This document shows positions 8,784 through 18,638 of a stretch of DNA of 55,221 nt, piece by piece. Each line of letters opens with the position of its first letter. Positions within the stretch are counted from its first letter, which is position 1. A program made the translations under genes and the position numbers. This DNA is from Chthoniobacter flavus (lineage in GTDB: Bacteria > Verrucomicrobiota > Verrucomicrobiia > Chthoniobacterales > Terrimicrobiaceae), in the NCBI GenBank assembly GCA_945860745.1, contig CAMASH010000013.1, positions 1 to 55,221 of the forward strand, in the 5' to 3' direction. Below the pieces are notes generated by a model. That model was not told the origin of the DNA. It did not search any database and saw only the letters and a program-made list of their open reading frames with translations.

Positions 8784-10682
8784 TCACGCCCGCATCATCC
8801 AGGTGAGTTCGTTAATCTGTTCGTGCGGAATGTAAAAGTAATCCGGAGCGTAACTGACATTCCGGCTGAGAAAGCCGAAAAGCCCGCGCCGCCAGCGGCC
8901 CATGCGGTTGCCCACGTATTCCACGATCAACTCGCGGCTGAGCACGTAAAAGGTCTGGGGCGAGTTGGCCTGGATTTTTCCCTCGCTGATCTCGTGCGCC
9001 CTGGCCAGGACCTCGAGCGCGTGAGGTTCCTGCATATACCCGTGCAGGGCGATCACATGCCAGACCCGTGGACCGATTTGCTCGATCTCGATCCGGCGCG
9101 GCATGTCCACATTGCTTTCCATGGCGTTGACCAGGCTCATGAGGATGACTTGCTCGCGCAGCACCCCGCCGCGTCGCAGCAACTCAAAGGCACGGGCGGC
9201 CGCGAAACGCGCGGTGCGGTTCGACGTGATGAAGACCAGTTGCCCCGGCGCGAGGGGGCGGTCTTTTTCTTCCAGCGTTTGCGCCAGGTCCCGTTCGGAC
9301 CGCGGAACTTCCAGCATGTGCTGCATGATGATGGCCCGTCCCTGGTGCCAGGTCAGCATGAGGATAAAAAGCAGTCCCGCCACCAGAACGGGAAAATATC
9401 CACCCTCCGGCAACTTCGTCAGGCAGGCGACCAGAAAAGGAATCTCCACGGCCAGCAGCACCGCGGTAAGCCCCGCGGTCTGCCAGGCGGGCCATTTCCA
9501 GCACCAGCGGGTGACCAGAGCCAGCGAGACGGTGGTGATGACCATCGTTCCCACCACCGCCAGGCCGTAGGCGGCGGCCAGATTGTTGCTCGAACGAAAG
9601 GTCAGCACGAGAAGGATACAAACGGCTCCGAGCAGAAAATTCGTCACCGGCACATAGACCTGTCCGCGCTCCTGCCGGCTGGTGTGCATGACGAGAAATT
9701 TCGGCAGGTAACCCAGCTCCTGCGCCTGGGCCGTGAGCGAGAACGCTCCCGAAATCAGGGCCTGTGAGGCAATCACCGTGGCCGCCGTGGCCAGCACCAC
9801 CAGCCCCACCGTGGGCCAGCCCTGCGGCACCATGAGAAAAAAAGGATTGTTGGTTTGGAAGTGTCCCGGATCCCGCAGAGCCAGCGCCGCCTGCCCGAGG
9901 TAATTGAGCATCAGCGCAGGCAGGGCTATTCCATGCCAGGCCAGCGAGATGGCCCGGCGGCTGAAGTGTCCCATATCCGCATAGAGTGCCTCCACCCCGG
10001 TCACCGCCAGGACCACCGCCCCCATCAGCGCCAAACTCCCCCACCCGCACTCCCGCACCACGCCGAACGCATAGGCCGGATTCAGCGCCAGCAGCACCAG
10101 GGGTTCGTGGGCCACCCACCAGAGTCCCATCGCGCCAATGGCCAGAAACCACAGCAGCATCACCCACCCGAAAATCCGCCCCAGTTTTCCCGTCCCCAAC
10201 CGCTGCACCAGAAACAACGCCGCCAGCACAAACACTGTGCAGGGAACGACCAAATGGGAGAATCTTGGATTCACCACCTCCAGGCCTTCCAATGCGCTCA
10301 AGACCGAGATCGCCGGGGTGATCGTGCCGTCGCCAAAAAGCAGCGCCGCACCGCACAGCAACACCAGCACATAGGGCGGCAGCCGCAACCTGGTGTGGGC
10401 ATCGCCACGCTTTTGCTGCAAGAGGGCCAGCAGGGCAAAGACCCCGCCCTCCTTGTGATAATCCGCCCGCATGACGATGCAGACATATTTGAACGTCACA
10501 ATGAGCAGCAGGCTCCAGACAATGAGCGAAGCCACTCCAATCACGGAATCCCGATCCGGATGGGCAATTGTCGCCAGCGCCGTCTCGAAGGTGTAGAGCG
10601 GACTGGTCCCGATGTCGCCAAAGACCACCCCCAGCGCAGCGAGCGCGAGCGGCAGATTTTTTTTGGGGGCGCGGGCGTCCAT
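8784..10682 (-). CDS. kup: KUP-family potassium uptake transporter
   Basis: 632 residues, typical of Kup/TrkD. The N-terminal signature FGDIGTSPLY occupies residues 21-30, and about twelve hydrophobic segments follow to about residue 440. The rest is a soluble C-terminal domain. The family imports K+ with protons. The ATG at 10682 is followed by a short basic segment (RAPKKN) before the first membrane helix. The upstream gap to the redoxin gene carries a palindromic repeat (10788-10826). Confidence 0.94.
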   Translation of the reverse strand: MDARAPKKNLPLALAALGVVFGDIGTSPLYTFETALATIAHPDRDSVIGVASLIVWSLLLIVTFKYVCIVMRADYHKEGGVFALLALLQQKRGDAHTRLRLPPYVLVLLCGAALLFGDGTITPAISVLSALEGLEVVNPRFSHLVVPCTVFVLAALFLVQRLGTGKLGRIFGWVMLLWFLAIGAMGLWWVAHEPLVLLALNPAYAFGVVRECGWGSLALMGAVVLAVTGVEALYADMGHFSRRAISLAWHGIALPALMLNYLGQAALALRDPGHFQTNNPFFLMVPQGWPTVGLVVLATAATVIASQALISGAFSLTAQAQELGYLPKFLVMHTSRQERGQVYVPVTNFLLGAVCILLVLTFRSSNNLAAAYGLAVVGTMVITTVSLALVTRWCWKWPAWQTAGLTAVLLAVEIPFLVACLTKLPEGGYFPVLVAGLLFILMLTWHQGRAIIMQHMLEVPRSERDLAQTLEEKDRPLAPGQLVFITSNRTARFAAARAFELLRRGGVLREQVILMSLVNAMESNVDMPRRIEIEQIGPRVWHVIALHGYMQEPHALEVLARAHEISEGKIQANSPQTFYVLSRELIVEYVGNRMGRWRRGLFGFLSRNVSYAPDYFYIPHEQINELTWMMRA

Positions 10683-10787
10683 CGCCCTGTGGCTTTAGCC
10701 GTTCACCTCTGGCCTGACGACGAAAATCCGTCGTCGCGTGTCGGACTTTCTAAGAGCCAAATCCAAAGAAAAGCCATGTAGCCACGG

Positions 10788-10826
10788 CACTCTGTTGCCG
10801 TGCGGAGGCAACGCCCCAACAGAGTG
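10788..10826. repeat. Palindromic element CACTCTGTTG ... CAACAGAGTG
   Basis: A perfect 10-bp inverted repeat (10788-10797 and 10817-10826) encloses a second one (GTTGCC/GGCAAC). Overlapping alternatives (GCCCC...GGGGC and ACGGCA...TGCCGT) allow different foldings. It sits between the redoxin and kup genes, both on the minus strand. It looks like a REP-type interspersed element and might also modulate read-through into kup. Confidence 0.6.
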
Positions 10827-10858
10827 GGGCGGCTCCATCAAAAAACCCTCTGCCCCGC

Positions 10859-11455
10859 TCAATACTTGACCGAACAGCCGTAGGATTTGGTCGAAGGAAT
10901 CGATACCGGCTTCCCCGCCAGGGTGTCGTCCAGGGCCGCTTTCACAAAATTCTTGGAATCCGGGATCACGGCGGAATCGGGGCTGTTATTATCGTCAATC
11001 GCCCCCTGGTAAATCAGCGTGCCTTCGGGATTGATCACGAACATCTCCGGCGTCGTCCGGGCCTCATAAAGTTTCCCCACCCTGCCATCGGCATCCACCA
11101 AATAAGCCGTGGCCGCGGAACCGTATTCTGCCGTCTTGGCCTTGCCTGACTCCGGAGTTTCGTTGCCCTGCTTGCCCGGAGCCGAGGAACAAATGGCCAG
11201 CCAGACCACCCCTTTTTCCGCGGCGGCTTTCTGCAGGGTCTGCATGTTTTTCGAATCGTAGTGCTTCTTCACAAACGGACACCCGTAGTTCACCCACTCC
11301 AGCACCACCGTCTTGCCTTGGAAATCGGCCAGACGGTGTTCCTTGCCGTGGGAATCCATGAGGGTGAAACCGGGCGCGGGCTGGCCCACTTCAGGCGCGG
11401 CGACGGCCAGCGAGGCAAAACCAAGAACCAGGGACGAGACGAGGATTTTTTTCAT
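10859..11455 (-). CDS. Secreted AhpC/TSA-like redoxin
   Basis: 198 residues with a signal peptide (MKKILVSSLVLGFASLAVAA). The redoxin fold is indicated by GQPAPGFTLMDSHGKEHRL, the active-site loop WVNYGCPFVKKHY (C59) and TTPEMFVINPEGTLIY. CPFV replaces CxxC, so it has a single N-terminal redox cysteine, as in many thioredoxin-family proteins annotated as peroxiredoxin-like. Further cysteines at about 89 and 194 might resolve it. It probably acts in the periplasm against peroxide or in thiol exchange. Confidence 0.85.
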   Translation of the reverse strand: MKKILVSSLVLGFASLAVAAPEVGQPAPGFTLMDSHGKEHRLADFQGKTVVLEWVNYGCPFVKKHYDSKNMQTLQKAAAEKGVVWLAICSSAPGKQGNETPESGKAKTAEYGSAATAYLVDADGRVGKLYEARTTPEMFVINPEGTLIYQGAIDDNNSPDSAVIPDSKNFVKAALDDTLAGKPVSIPSTKSYGCSVKY

Positions 11456-11509
11456 ACGGGGGAAACTCGCACATCTTCCGGCCCGTGCAAGGGGCCGCCC
11501 GTTCGGCCT

Positions 11510-12784
11510 TCATTTCGGGGGTGAGCAAAACTCATCCAGCCTCTGGCGCAGGGCCGCCACGGTTCCGGCGTGAGCCGGATCGTCAATCACATTGCGCGTT
11601 TCGTCCGGATCCTGCGCCAAATCAAAGAGCACCTCCGGGGCGTGGGGGAAACGGAGATACTTGAAATTCCCGCGCCGGATCATGAACGCGCTGCCATCAT
11701 GCTGGCAGAAGGTTTCGCCACGAGGGTCCGGCCCGAACAAATCGCGTCCGTCCAGGCCGTCCGGCGCGGACAAACCGGCCAGGCCGAGCAGCGTGGGGTA
11801 GAGATCGACGAGGTTGCAGGGCGCCGCAGAACGGCCGGGCGGCACACCGGGCGCGCGGACCATCAGCGGCACCCGCACGCTGCCTTCATAGAAGGAGCGC
11901 TTTCCCCAGGCACCGTGCTGACCGAGCATCTCGCCGTGATCGGAGGTGAAGACGACAATCCAGTCGGCCAGACTTTGGCCGACCTGCTCGACCGCTTGCA
12001 AAATTTGCCCGATGCGCCGGTCGGTCTGCTCGACCATCCCGTAATAGGCGGCCGTGGCCCGGCGCACATCGCTTTCGTCCACACCTTCCGCAGGACCCAG
12101 CCGGCGGGCGTCAAGCGCCGGATGCCCGCTGGCCGGCTCGTTCCAATAGACCGGAACGCGATCTTGATAAAAATCCAGCAACTCCCTTTCCGTGAGCAAG
12201 GGGAAATGCGGCTGCTGAAGACTGACCATGAGCAGGAGCGGCGTTTCCGGCGGAATGGCATAGAGACCGCCGAAATGCATGCGGAGAAAATCCTCCGCGC
12301 CGCGCACGCTGTAGTCGTCGTGCAGGGCCAGCGGCGAGAGGCCTGCACCGGATTCCTTGAGATCCTCCGCCCCGCGCCATTTGCGGCGTCCGATCTGACT
12401 GCGCCCGGCAAATGCCTCCGGCCAGTTGACGGCGGTTTCCGCCCCGATGCGATGCATCCAGCCCTGCATTTGATCGGGACCGCGATGATGCAGCTTGCCG
12501 CAGGCCGTGGTGTAATACCCCTGCTCGGAAAACGAGCGGGCAAACGTGAGGGACCCGGGCGCAATGTCCTGGCCGAACCGTTCGCAGCCGATGTGCAGAG
12601 GGTATTTCCCCGTGGCCAGACATTGCCGGGCCGGCACGCAAACCGGCGAGGGCGTGCAGGCCGCGTCGTAAACCATCGCGCCTTCGGCCAGACGGTCGAG
12701 GTTGGGCGTTCGCGCCACGGCATTGCCCATGAATCCCGCCGCGTCATAGCGGAACTCGTCGGCCATGAGGAAGAGGATGTTCAT
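11510..12784 (-). CDS. Sulfatase (type I, formylglycine-dependent)
   Basis: 424 residues. The modification motif C49-VPAR matches CxPxR, and the hallmark that follows is QCLATGKYP. Metal ligands are expected at the N-terminal ADEFRYD (D9/E10) and in TSDHGEMLGQHG. The family hydrolyses sulfate esters of glycans or small molecules. No signal peptide is visible: the protein begins directly with the MNILFLMADE beta-strand, so it is probably cytoplasmic unless a start is missed. Its ATG at 12784 precedes a 431-base gap. No sulfatase-maturing enzyme is in the window. The substrate cannot be assigned. Confidence 0.88.
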   Translation of the reverse strand: MNILFLMADEFRYDAAGFMGNAVARTPNLDRLAEGAMVYDAACTPSPVCVPARQCLATGKYPLHIGCERFGQDIAPGSLTFARSFSEQGYYTTACGKLHHRGPDQMQGWMHRIGAETAVNWPEAFAGRSQIGRRKWRGAEDLKESGAGLSPLALHDDYSVRGAEDFLRMHFGGLYAIPPETPLLLMVSLQQPHFPLLTERELLDFYQDRVPVYWNEPASGHPALDARRLGPAEGVDESDVRRATAAYYGMVEQTDRRIGQILQAVEQVGQSLADWIVVFTSDHGEMLGQHGAWGKRSFYEGSVRVPLMVRAPGVPPGRSAAPCNLVDLYPTLLGLAGLSAPDGLDGRDLFGPDPRGETFCQHDGSAFMIRRGNFKYLRFPHAPEVLFDLAQDPDETRNVIDDPAHAGTVAALRQRLDEFCSPPK

Positions 12785-13215
12785 GCGGATTTTTCGGGAT
12801 GAGGGGAGACAGGCAGGGTGATTTCCGGGTCCAGCCAGCAGGCGGCTATAACGAGGGCAATCTGATGAATCCTGACCAAAAGCTCAAAGGGCATCATGCG
12901 TCAGCGGAGGGAACGCGAACCTTGTGGGGGTGGAAAGCAAATTGTGCGGAGCGCAAAAAGCGGTCAGCAAAAAGGGTTCAGTGTGGAATGGCGCTAAGTT
13001 AAGCCCCAACGGGGCTCAATCCCCTAGCCCTGGGTTGCGGAGCTACCCAGGGATCTCGAGGAAAAACAACGATCGGCCCTGCAAGGGCTGCATCCCAAAA
13101 CGCCCTTAAGTTCGTGCCATTCCACACTGACCCGAATGGCACTAAGTTAAGGGGCATTTAGGATGTATTTTCCTGGGTGAATAGCAGGGTGAATATATCC
13201 CAAATCGCCCTTAAC
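12785..13215. other. Gene-poor gap: sulfatase upstream region and left edge of the repeat islet
   Basis: 12785-12973 holds no convincing gene. A 67-codon frame on the plus strand runs into the repeat and looks spurious. 12974-13133 and 13134-13238 are repeat elements described separately. The sulfatase promoter must lie in 12785-12973, but I see no clear -35/-10 pair. Confidence 0.6.
12974..13133 (+). repeat. MITE-like element, copy A (160 bp)
   Basis: Termini are imperfect inverted repeats of about 30 bp beginning GGGTTCAGTGTGGAATGGC and ending GCCATTCCACACTGACCC. The interior has smaller hairpins (GCCCC-AAC-GGGGC, CCTGGGT...ACCCAGG, GCCCT-GCA-AGGGC). The same 160-bp sequence occurs in reverse complement at 14508-14666 with only scattered mismatches. 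It encodes no protein. The structure fits a non-autonomous miniature transposable element or a large REP/BIME-like repeat. Confidence 0.85.
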
Positions 13216-13238
13216 TTAGTGCCATTCCACACTGACCC
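13134..13238. repeat. Related shorter element, copy C (about 105 bp)
   Basis: It begins GAATGGCACTAAGTTAAGG directly against the end of copy A and ends CCTTAACTTAGTGCCATT followed by CCACACTGACCC. It has the same termini as copies A and B but a different, shorter, AT-richer interior. The outer GGGTCAGTGTG of its left end is missing or shared with A. The stop codon of the neighbouring minus-strand gene lies inside its right terminus. Confidence 0.75.
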
Positions 13239-13566
13239 CTTTTTCGCCAATATGTAAGCGTCCTCCATCGAGGGCAATAAGTTGCGAGCGAATCAAATCG
13301 AGTTTTTTCTGGTCTGATGTCTTTCTCGCCGAGATCGATATTCCCTTCTCCTCGCTACTGTTGAGCCTGTCCTCGGGGATCTTGCTTGGCCCGGAGTCTT
13401 GGACAAAACGACCACGGACATACAACGTCAATGACTGCCCATGGTCTTCAAGCCTCAAAAGTGTGCAATCGATGTGAAGAGCAACCTTCGTGTCCTCCTC
13501 TTTAGTCTGGGCGGAACAATGGGTGGCAAGAGACAATGCCGAGATGATCAGATGCAAGAGGCGCAT
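13216..13566 (-). pseudogene. Small secreted protein, 3' end replaced by repeat element
   Basis: 116 residues with a signal peptide (MRLLHLIISALSLATHCSA) and a mixed polar body that I do not recognise. The last seven codons (GVSVEWH, then TAA) are the terminal inverted repeat of element C read in frame, so the original C-terminus has probably been lost by insertion. Base composition is lower in GC than the surrounding core genes. It could still be expressed as a shortened protein. Function unknown. Confidence 0.55.
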
Positions 13567-13689
13567 ATACTTTTAGCTAACGTCCCCAGTCACCGCATCC
13601 CGCTCGCTTCTGGCATCCGAGCCTGCTCCGCAGCCGACGTGCCAGAAGTCCCGCAGGGACGGTGTTTAGGTGGACTGCTTGGTTCGGAC

Positions 13690-13950
13690 CTATTTTGCAT
13701 AGTGAAACCGCAGTTGAGCGATCTCCAGGTTGTTTCCAACAATGCGATAGACCATCCGATGCTCGTCTGTGATTCGCCGCGACCAAAACCCCGCCAGAGT
13801 GTGCTTCAATAGCTCGGGCTTACCAATGCCCTCGAAATGGCTGCGCGCTGTGTCTCTGATCAGTTCGTTGATTCTTCTGATCATCTTTTTATCTGTTTGC
13901 TGCCAATGCTGGTAGTCCTCCCAAGCATGGGGGGAGAAAAGCAGGTTCAT
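13690..13950 (-). CDS. yoeB: YoeB-family mRNA endoribonuclease toxin
   Basis: 86 residues, the normal size for Txe/YoeB. Family features are the N-terminal FSPHAWEDYQHW, GIGKPELLKH, WSRRITDEHRMVYRI and a C-terminal RFHYAK. Residues E46, R65, H83 and Y84 coincide in number with the catalytic residues known for E. coli YoeB, so it looks active. The family cleaves mRNA in the ribosomal A site when free of antitoxin. It overlaps the antitoxin gene by 4 bases and lies inside the repeat-bounded islet. Confidence 0.93.
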   Translation of the reverse strand: MNLLFSPHAWEDYQHWQQTDKKMIRRINELIRDTARSHFEGIGKPELLKHTLAGFWSRRITDEHRMVYRIVGNNLEIAQLRFHYAK

Positions 13951-14210
13951 GCTTCCGCCAGGCCTTTGATCCGTTTCTTTATTCCCCTTTTTCCGTTAAG
14001 AGCGTCAATCGAGTCGAGAAGTCTTTTGGCGTTGGCCGGAGAACGGAGCAGATAGGCTGTCTCCTGAAGGGACTCGTAGTCTTCAAGGGAAAGCATGACC
14101 ACTGCCTGATCTCGATTGCGGGTAATGATAACAGGATCATGATCATCACAAACGCGGTCCATGGTGGACGCGAGCCGCTCCCTTGCTGCTGTGTAGGTAA
14201 TTGCATTCAT
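13947..14210 (-). CDS. yefM: YefM/Phd-family antitoxin
   Basis: 87 residues. The N-terminal part (MNAITYTAARERLASTMDRV) is the DNA-binding PhD/YefM fold, followed by DPVIITRNRDQAVVMLSLEDYESLQET and a C-terminal toxin-binding tail. It neutralises YoeB and, with it, represses its own promoter in known systems. The ATG at 14210 directly abuts a 20-bp palindrome that is a good operator candidate. Confidence 0.93.
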   Translation of the reverse strand: MNAITYTAARERLASTMDRVCDDHDPVIITRNRDQAVVMLSLEDYESLQETAYLLRSPANAKRLLDSIDALNGKRGIKKRIKGLAEA

Positions 14211-14247
14211 CTGGACAGTATCATGTCCAGAGTGAGAGCGACGTCAA
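14211..14247 (-). promoter_or_regulatory. Candidate yefM-yoeB promoter with operator palindrome
   Basis: 14211-14230 is CTGGACA-GTATCA-TGTCCAG, a perfect 7-bp-arm palindrome ending one base before the yefM ATG. On the minus strand TTGACG (14242-14247) could be the -35, with a -10 such as CATGAT or GATACT inside the palindrome. Transcription would then begin almost at the start codon. YefM-type autorepression at such a site is known for the family; binding here is inferred. Confidence 0.6.
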
Positions 14248-14312
14248 GCAAGATGTTTTTTCCTGCCCGAACGTCCCCGATGACCAGCCACCACTTGCTT
14301 GGGTGCAATCAG

Positions 14313-14353
14313 GACATGGGTGACACTTCAGTTTCAAGACATGGGTAACACTT
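14313..14353. repeat. Two direct copies of GACATGGGTRACACTT (possible IS end remnant)
   Basis: GACATGGGTGACACTT at 14313-14328 and GACATGGGTAACACTT at 14338-14353, 25 bases apart. Repeats of this kind resemble the ends of some IS481/IS3-type insertion sequences, from memory of such termini. No transposase gene is left, so this would be a footprint only. Confidence 0.45.
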
Positions 14354-14368
14354 TTGAGGTTAATTGGG

Positions 14369-14400
14369 AAGCATCCGTTGGGCGAGCCCAACGGATGCTT
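14369..14400. repeat. Long perfect hairpin AAGCATCCGTTGGGC / GCCCAACGGATGCTT
   Basis: A 15-bp perfect inverted repeat with only GA between the arms. It lacks a T-tract. It lies between the presumed IS footprint and MITE-like copy B, and is probably another interspersed palindrome of this genome. Confidence 0.65.
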
Positions 14401-14507
14401 CGGGTTGGGAGATCGATTTCGCCCAGAGAATATCCGGCCAGATAAAACTCCCGCTTATTCCGGGGCACACTTTTTAAACCGAGCCAAAAACCGCACAAGT
14501 GAACTTA

Positions 14508-14666
14508 GGGTCAGTGTGGAATGGCGCTAAGTTAAGGGCGTTTTGGGATGCAGCCCTTGCAGGGCAGATCGTTGTTTTTCCTCGAGATCCACGGGTAGCT
14601 CCGCAACCCAGGGCTAGGGGATTGAGCCCCGTTGGGGCTTAACTTAGTGCCATTCCACACTGACCC
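14508..14666 (-). repeat. MITE-like element, copy B (inverted relative to copy A)
   Basis: Read on the minus strand it matches copy A almost base for base across about 159 bp, including both terminal inverted repeats and the inner hairpins. Copies A and B therefore face each other around the 1.37-kb segment that holds the truncated gene and yefM-yoeB. No clear target-site duplication is seen at the outer flanks (AAAAA on the left, CTAG on the right). Confidence 0.85.
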
Positions 14667-14754
14667 CTAGTTTCCCCCCTCGCCTAGGCTCGGCGTGATG
14701 CGTCCTCCTCGGCGATGACGTCATCGCAGCAGCCGGAGGGGGAGCCGCGGCAAC

Positions 14755-14787
14755 AAAAAAGCAGCCCCTTGCGCAGGCTGCTTTTTT
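14755..14787 (-). terminator. Rho-independent terminator of rpoD
   Basis: AAAAAAGCAGCC, a 9-base loop, then GGCTGCTTTTTT. The stem is 6 GC-rich pairs extended by A-T pairs, and either strand ends in a T-run, so it may act in both directions. It lies 20 bases past the rpoD stop and isolates rpoD from the islet. Confidence 0.9.
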
Positions 14788-14807
14788 CTGACGGGAAGGA
14801 AATTTTC

Positions 14808-16709
<1,902 letters not shown>

Positions 16710-16737
16710 CGCGGAATCGGTGCTTCGAGAAGAGCCG

Positions 16738-18564
16738 TTAAACCTCGTTGAGTCGGCTTTGCAGGTCAAGGATTCGTTTGCTGGCCTCCGTCACCTGGCT
16801 TTGCAGGCGTTTTTGTTCGTCCGGGGAAAGGCCCGCCTGGCGGAGTTGCGCGGCGGCGGCATCCTGCTCGTTGCGCAAGGCGGTGGCAGCCAGTCCGAAC
16901 CAGAGATTCTGCGCAATCTGGAGGGCGTTCTCCTGGGTGCGGTCGAGATCCAGCGTGTTCACGGTGATCTCCTCGCGGGGTTCAAGGCTGGAAACAAAAA
17001 CCGTTCGCGAGGCGGCTTCGTGCAGGGCCAGGCCGGACCGCAGGATCCCGGCCAGCAGGGCCCCGCCCTCCCCGAGTTCCGCGGGTTGGGGGGAGGTTTG
17101 TTCTGCCAGCCAGACCTTGGTTTCGGGATGAAGCAGCGCCAGACGGCAGAGCTGCCGGATGCCCTCGGCCAGGACGAGCGGCTGAGTGGGCGGGGCTTCC
17201 TCCGGGGCGCCGGCCGGATTCTGCCTGGCAGCGGGTTTGAGCAAGGGGGCAAAGGCTGCGGCGGCGATGCCGAGACGGGCGCAAATTTTGTTCGCGGTGG
17301 CCTCGCGCAGCACGCGGTCCTTGATCAACGCGACGTAAGGACCCAGCCGGCGGGCGGCGGCGGATTTTCCCGCCGGATCGCCGAGGTTGCCCTTCGCCGC
17401 CAGAATTTCCAGCGCATGGTCGAAGAAGTTTTTGGCCGAGCCGACCACTTCCTCGAAGGCGGCCGCGCCCTGGCCGCGGATGAGCGAATCCGGGTCCTCG
17501 CCCTCCGGCAGGCGGGCGACCCGGACCTCCAGGCCGTTTTCCAGCAGGGCTGGCAACGAACGCGTCACGGCTTCCTGCCCCGCGCGGTCGGAATCGAAAC
17601 ACAACACGACCGTCTCGACAAACCGCTGCAACACCCGCGCCTGATCCGCGGTGAAGGCCGTGCCCTGCGGGGCAATGACATTCTGCACGCCCGCCTCGAA
17701 CGCGCTGATCAAATCAAGCTGTCCTTCGCAAACGATGGCGACCTTGGCGGTGATGAGGGCGCGTTTCGATTTATCCAGGCCGTAGAGCACGCGCCCCTTG
17801 GTGAAAAGCGCCGTCTCCGGCGAGTTCACGTATTTCGCCGTCCTGGCCTTGCGGGGAGATGGGGACCCCGCATCCCCATCAAGGTCGAGCACGCGGCCGC
17901 TGAAGGCGATCACTTCGCCGTAATCATTGCGGATGGGAAACATCACGCGGTCGCGGAAGCGCGCATAAGGCTTGGCGTTGCGGTCATCGTCCTTCGCGGT
18001 GGAGAGTCCGCTTTGGGCGATTTCCTCCAGGGAGAAACTTTTCCCGCGGAGAAAATCGAGCAAGGCCTCCCAGGAATCCGGGGCAAAGCCGAGCTGCCAG
18101 GACTTGGCCACCTCCATGGTGACGCCGCGGGATTTCAGATAATCCCGCGCGGTTTGGGCGGCGGGAGTTTTCAGCAGATTGTGATGAAACCACGCCGCCG
18201 CCTCGACGTGCAGGGCCAGCAGGCGTTTGCGCAAATCATGCCGGCGGTCGTCGTCCGCGCTGCCCGCTTCCTCAATGACGGGAATGCCCGCCCGCTGGGC
18301 CAGACGCCGCACCGCGCTGACAAAATCGAGATGCTCGTATTCCATGACGAAGCGAAAAACCGAGCCCCCCGCGCCGCAGCCAAAACAATGATACGACTGC
18401 CGCTGCGGGTTAACATGGAAAGAGGGGCTCTTCTCGCGGTGGAAAGGACACAGCGCGACCCAGCTTGTGCCCGCGCGCTTGAGCGGAAAGTACGAGCCGA
18501 CCACCTCGACGATGTCGTTGGCTTCGGCGACGCGCTGGATGGTTTCTTCGGCAAGGCGGGGCAC
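16738..18564 (-). CDS. dnaG: DNA primase DnaG
   Basis: 608 residues from GTG 18564. The CHC2 zinc ribbon is complete (C39, H42, C60, C63 in CPFH...HCFGC). The DnaG N-terminal catalytic domain and TOPRIM follow ([15 protein letters not shown], then [11 protein letters not shown]). EGQLD replaces the common EGYMD. The C-terminal region from about 440 has weak similarity and probably binds the replicative helicase. DnaG makes RNA primers at the replication fork. It lies directly upstream of rpoD. Confidence 0.95.
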   Translation of the reverse strand: MPRLAEETIQRVAEANDIVEVVGSYFPLKRAGTSWVALCPFHREKSPSFHVNPQRQSYHCFGCGAGGSVFRFVMEYEHLDFVSAVRRLAQRAGIPVIEEAGSADDDRRHDLRKRLLALHVEAAAWFHHNLLKTPAAQTARDYLKSRGVTMEVAKSWQLGFAPDSWEALLDFLRGKSFSLEEIAQSGLSTAKDDDRNAKPYARFRDRVMFPIRNDYGEVIAFSGRVLDLDGDAGSPSPRKARTAKYVNSPETALFTKGRVLYGLDKSKRALITAKVAIVCEGQLDLISAFEAGVQNVIAPQGTAFTADQARVLQRFVETVVLCFDSDRAGQEAVTRSLPALLENGLEVRVARLPEGEDPDSLIRGQGAAAFEEVVGSAKNFFDHALEILAAKGNLGDPAGKSAAARRLGPYVALIKDRVLREATANKICARLGIAAAAFAPLLKPAARQNPAGAPEEAPPTQPLVLAEGIRQLCRLALLHPETKVWLAEQTSPQPAELGEGGALLAGILRSGLALHEAASRTVFVSSLEPREEITVNTLDLDRTQENALQIAQNLWFGLAATALRNEQDAAAAQLRQAGLSPDEQKRLQSQVTEASKRILDLQSRLNEV

Positions 18565-18638
18565 AGTGACAAGATACCCTGCGGGTCAAATCCCGGCGAG
18601 GGAGATTCGCGCGGGGAGAAAAGGTTTTCCTCCGGCCA

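Larger units (their letters stand above)
14211..14807. other. Gene-free stretch between yefM and rpoD
   Basis: From left to right it contains the toxin-antitoxin operator, two copies of a GACATGGGTRACACTT repeat (14313-14353), a 15-bp-stem hairpin (14369-14400), MITE-like copy B (14508-14666), a 16-bp palindrome GCGATGAC-GTCATCGC (14712-14727) and the rpoD terminator (14755-14787). No reading frame here looks like a gene. Confidence 0.7.

Noticed and set aside
12799-13002. A 67-codon plus-strand frame upstream of the islet
   Set aside because: It ends inside the repeat terminus, lacks any recognisable feature and lies in the presumed sulfatase promoter region.
14712-14727. The palindrome GCGATGACGTCATCGC as a regulatory operator
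   Set aside because: It lies downstream of rpoD past the terminator with no gene start nearby, so no regulatory role can be supported.
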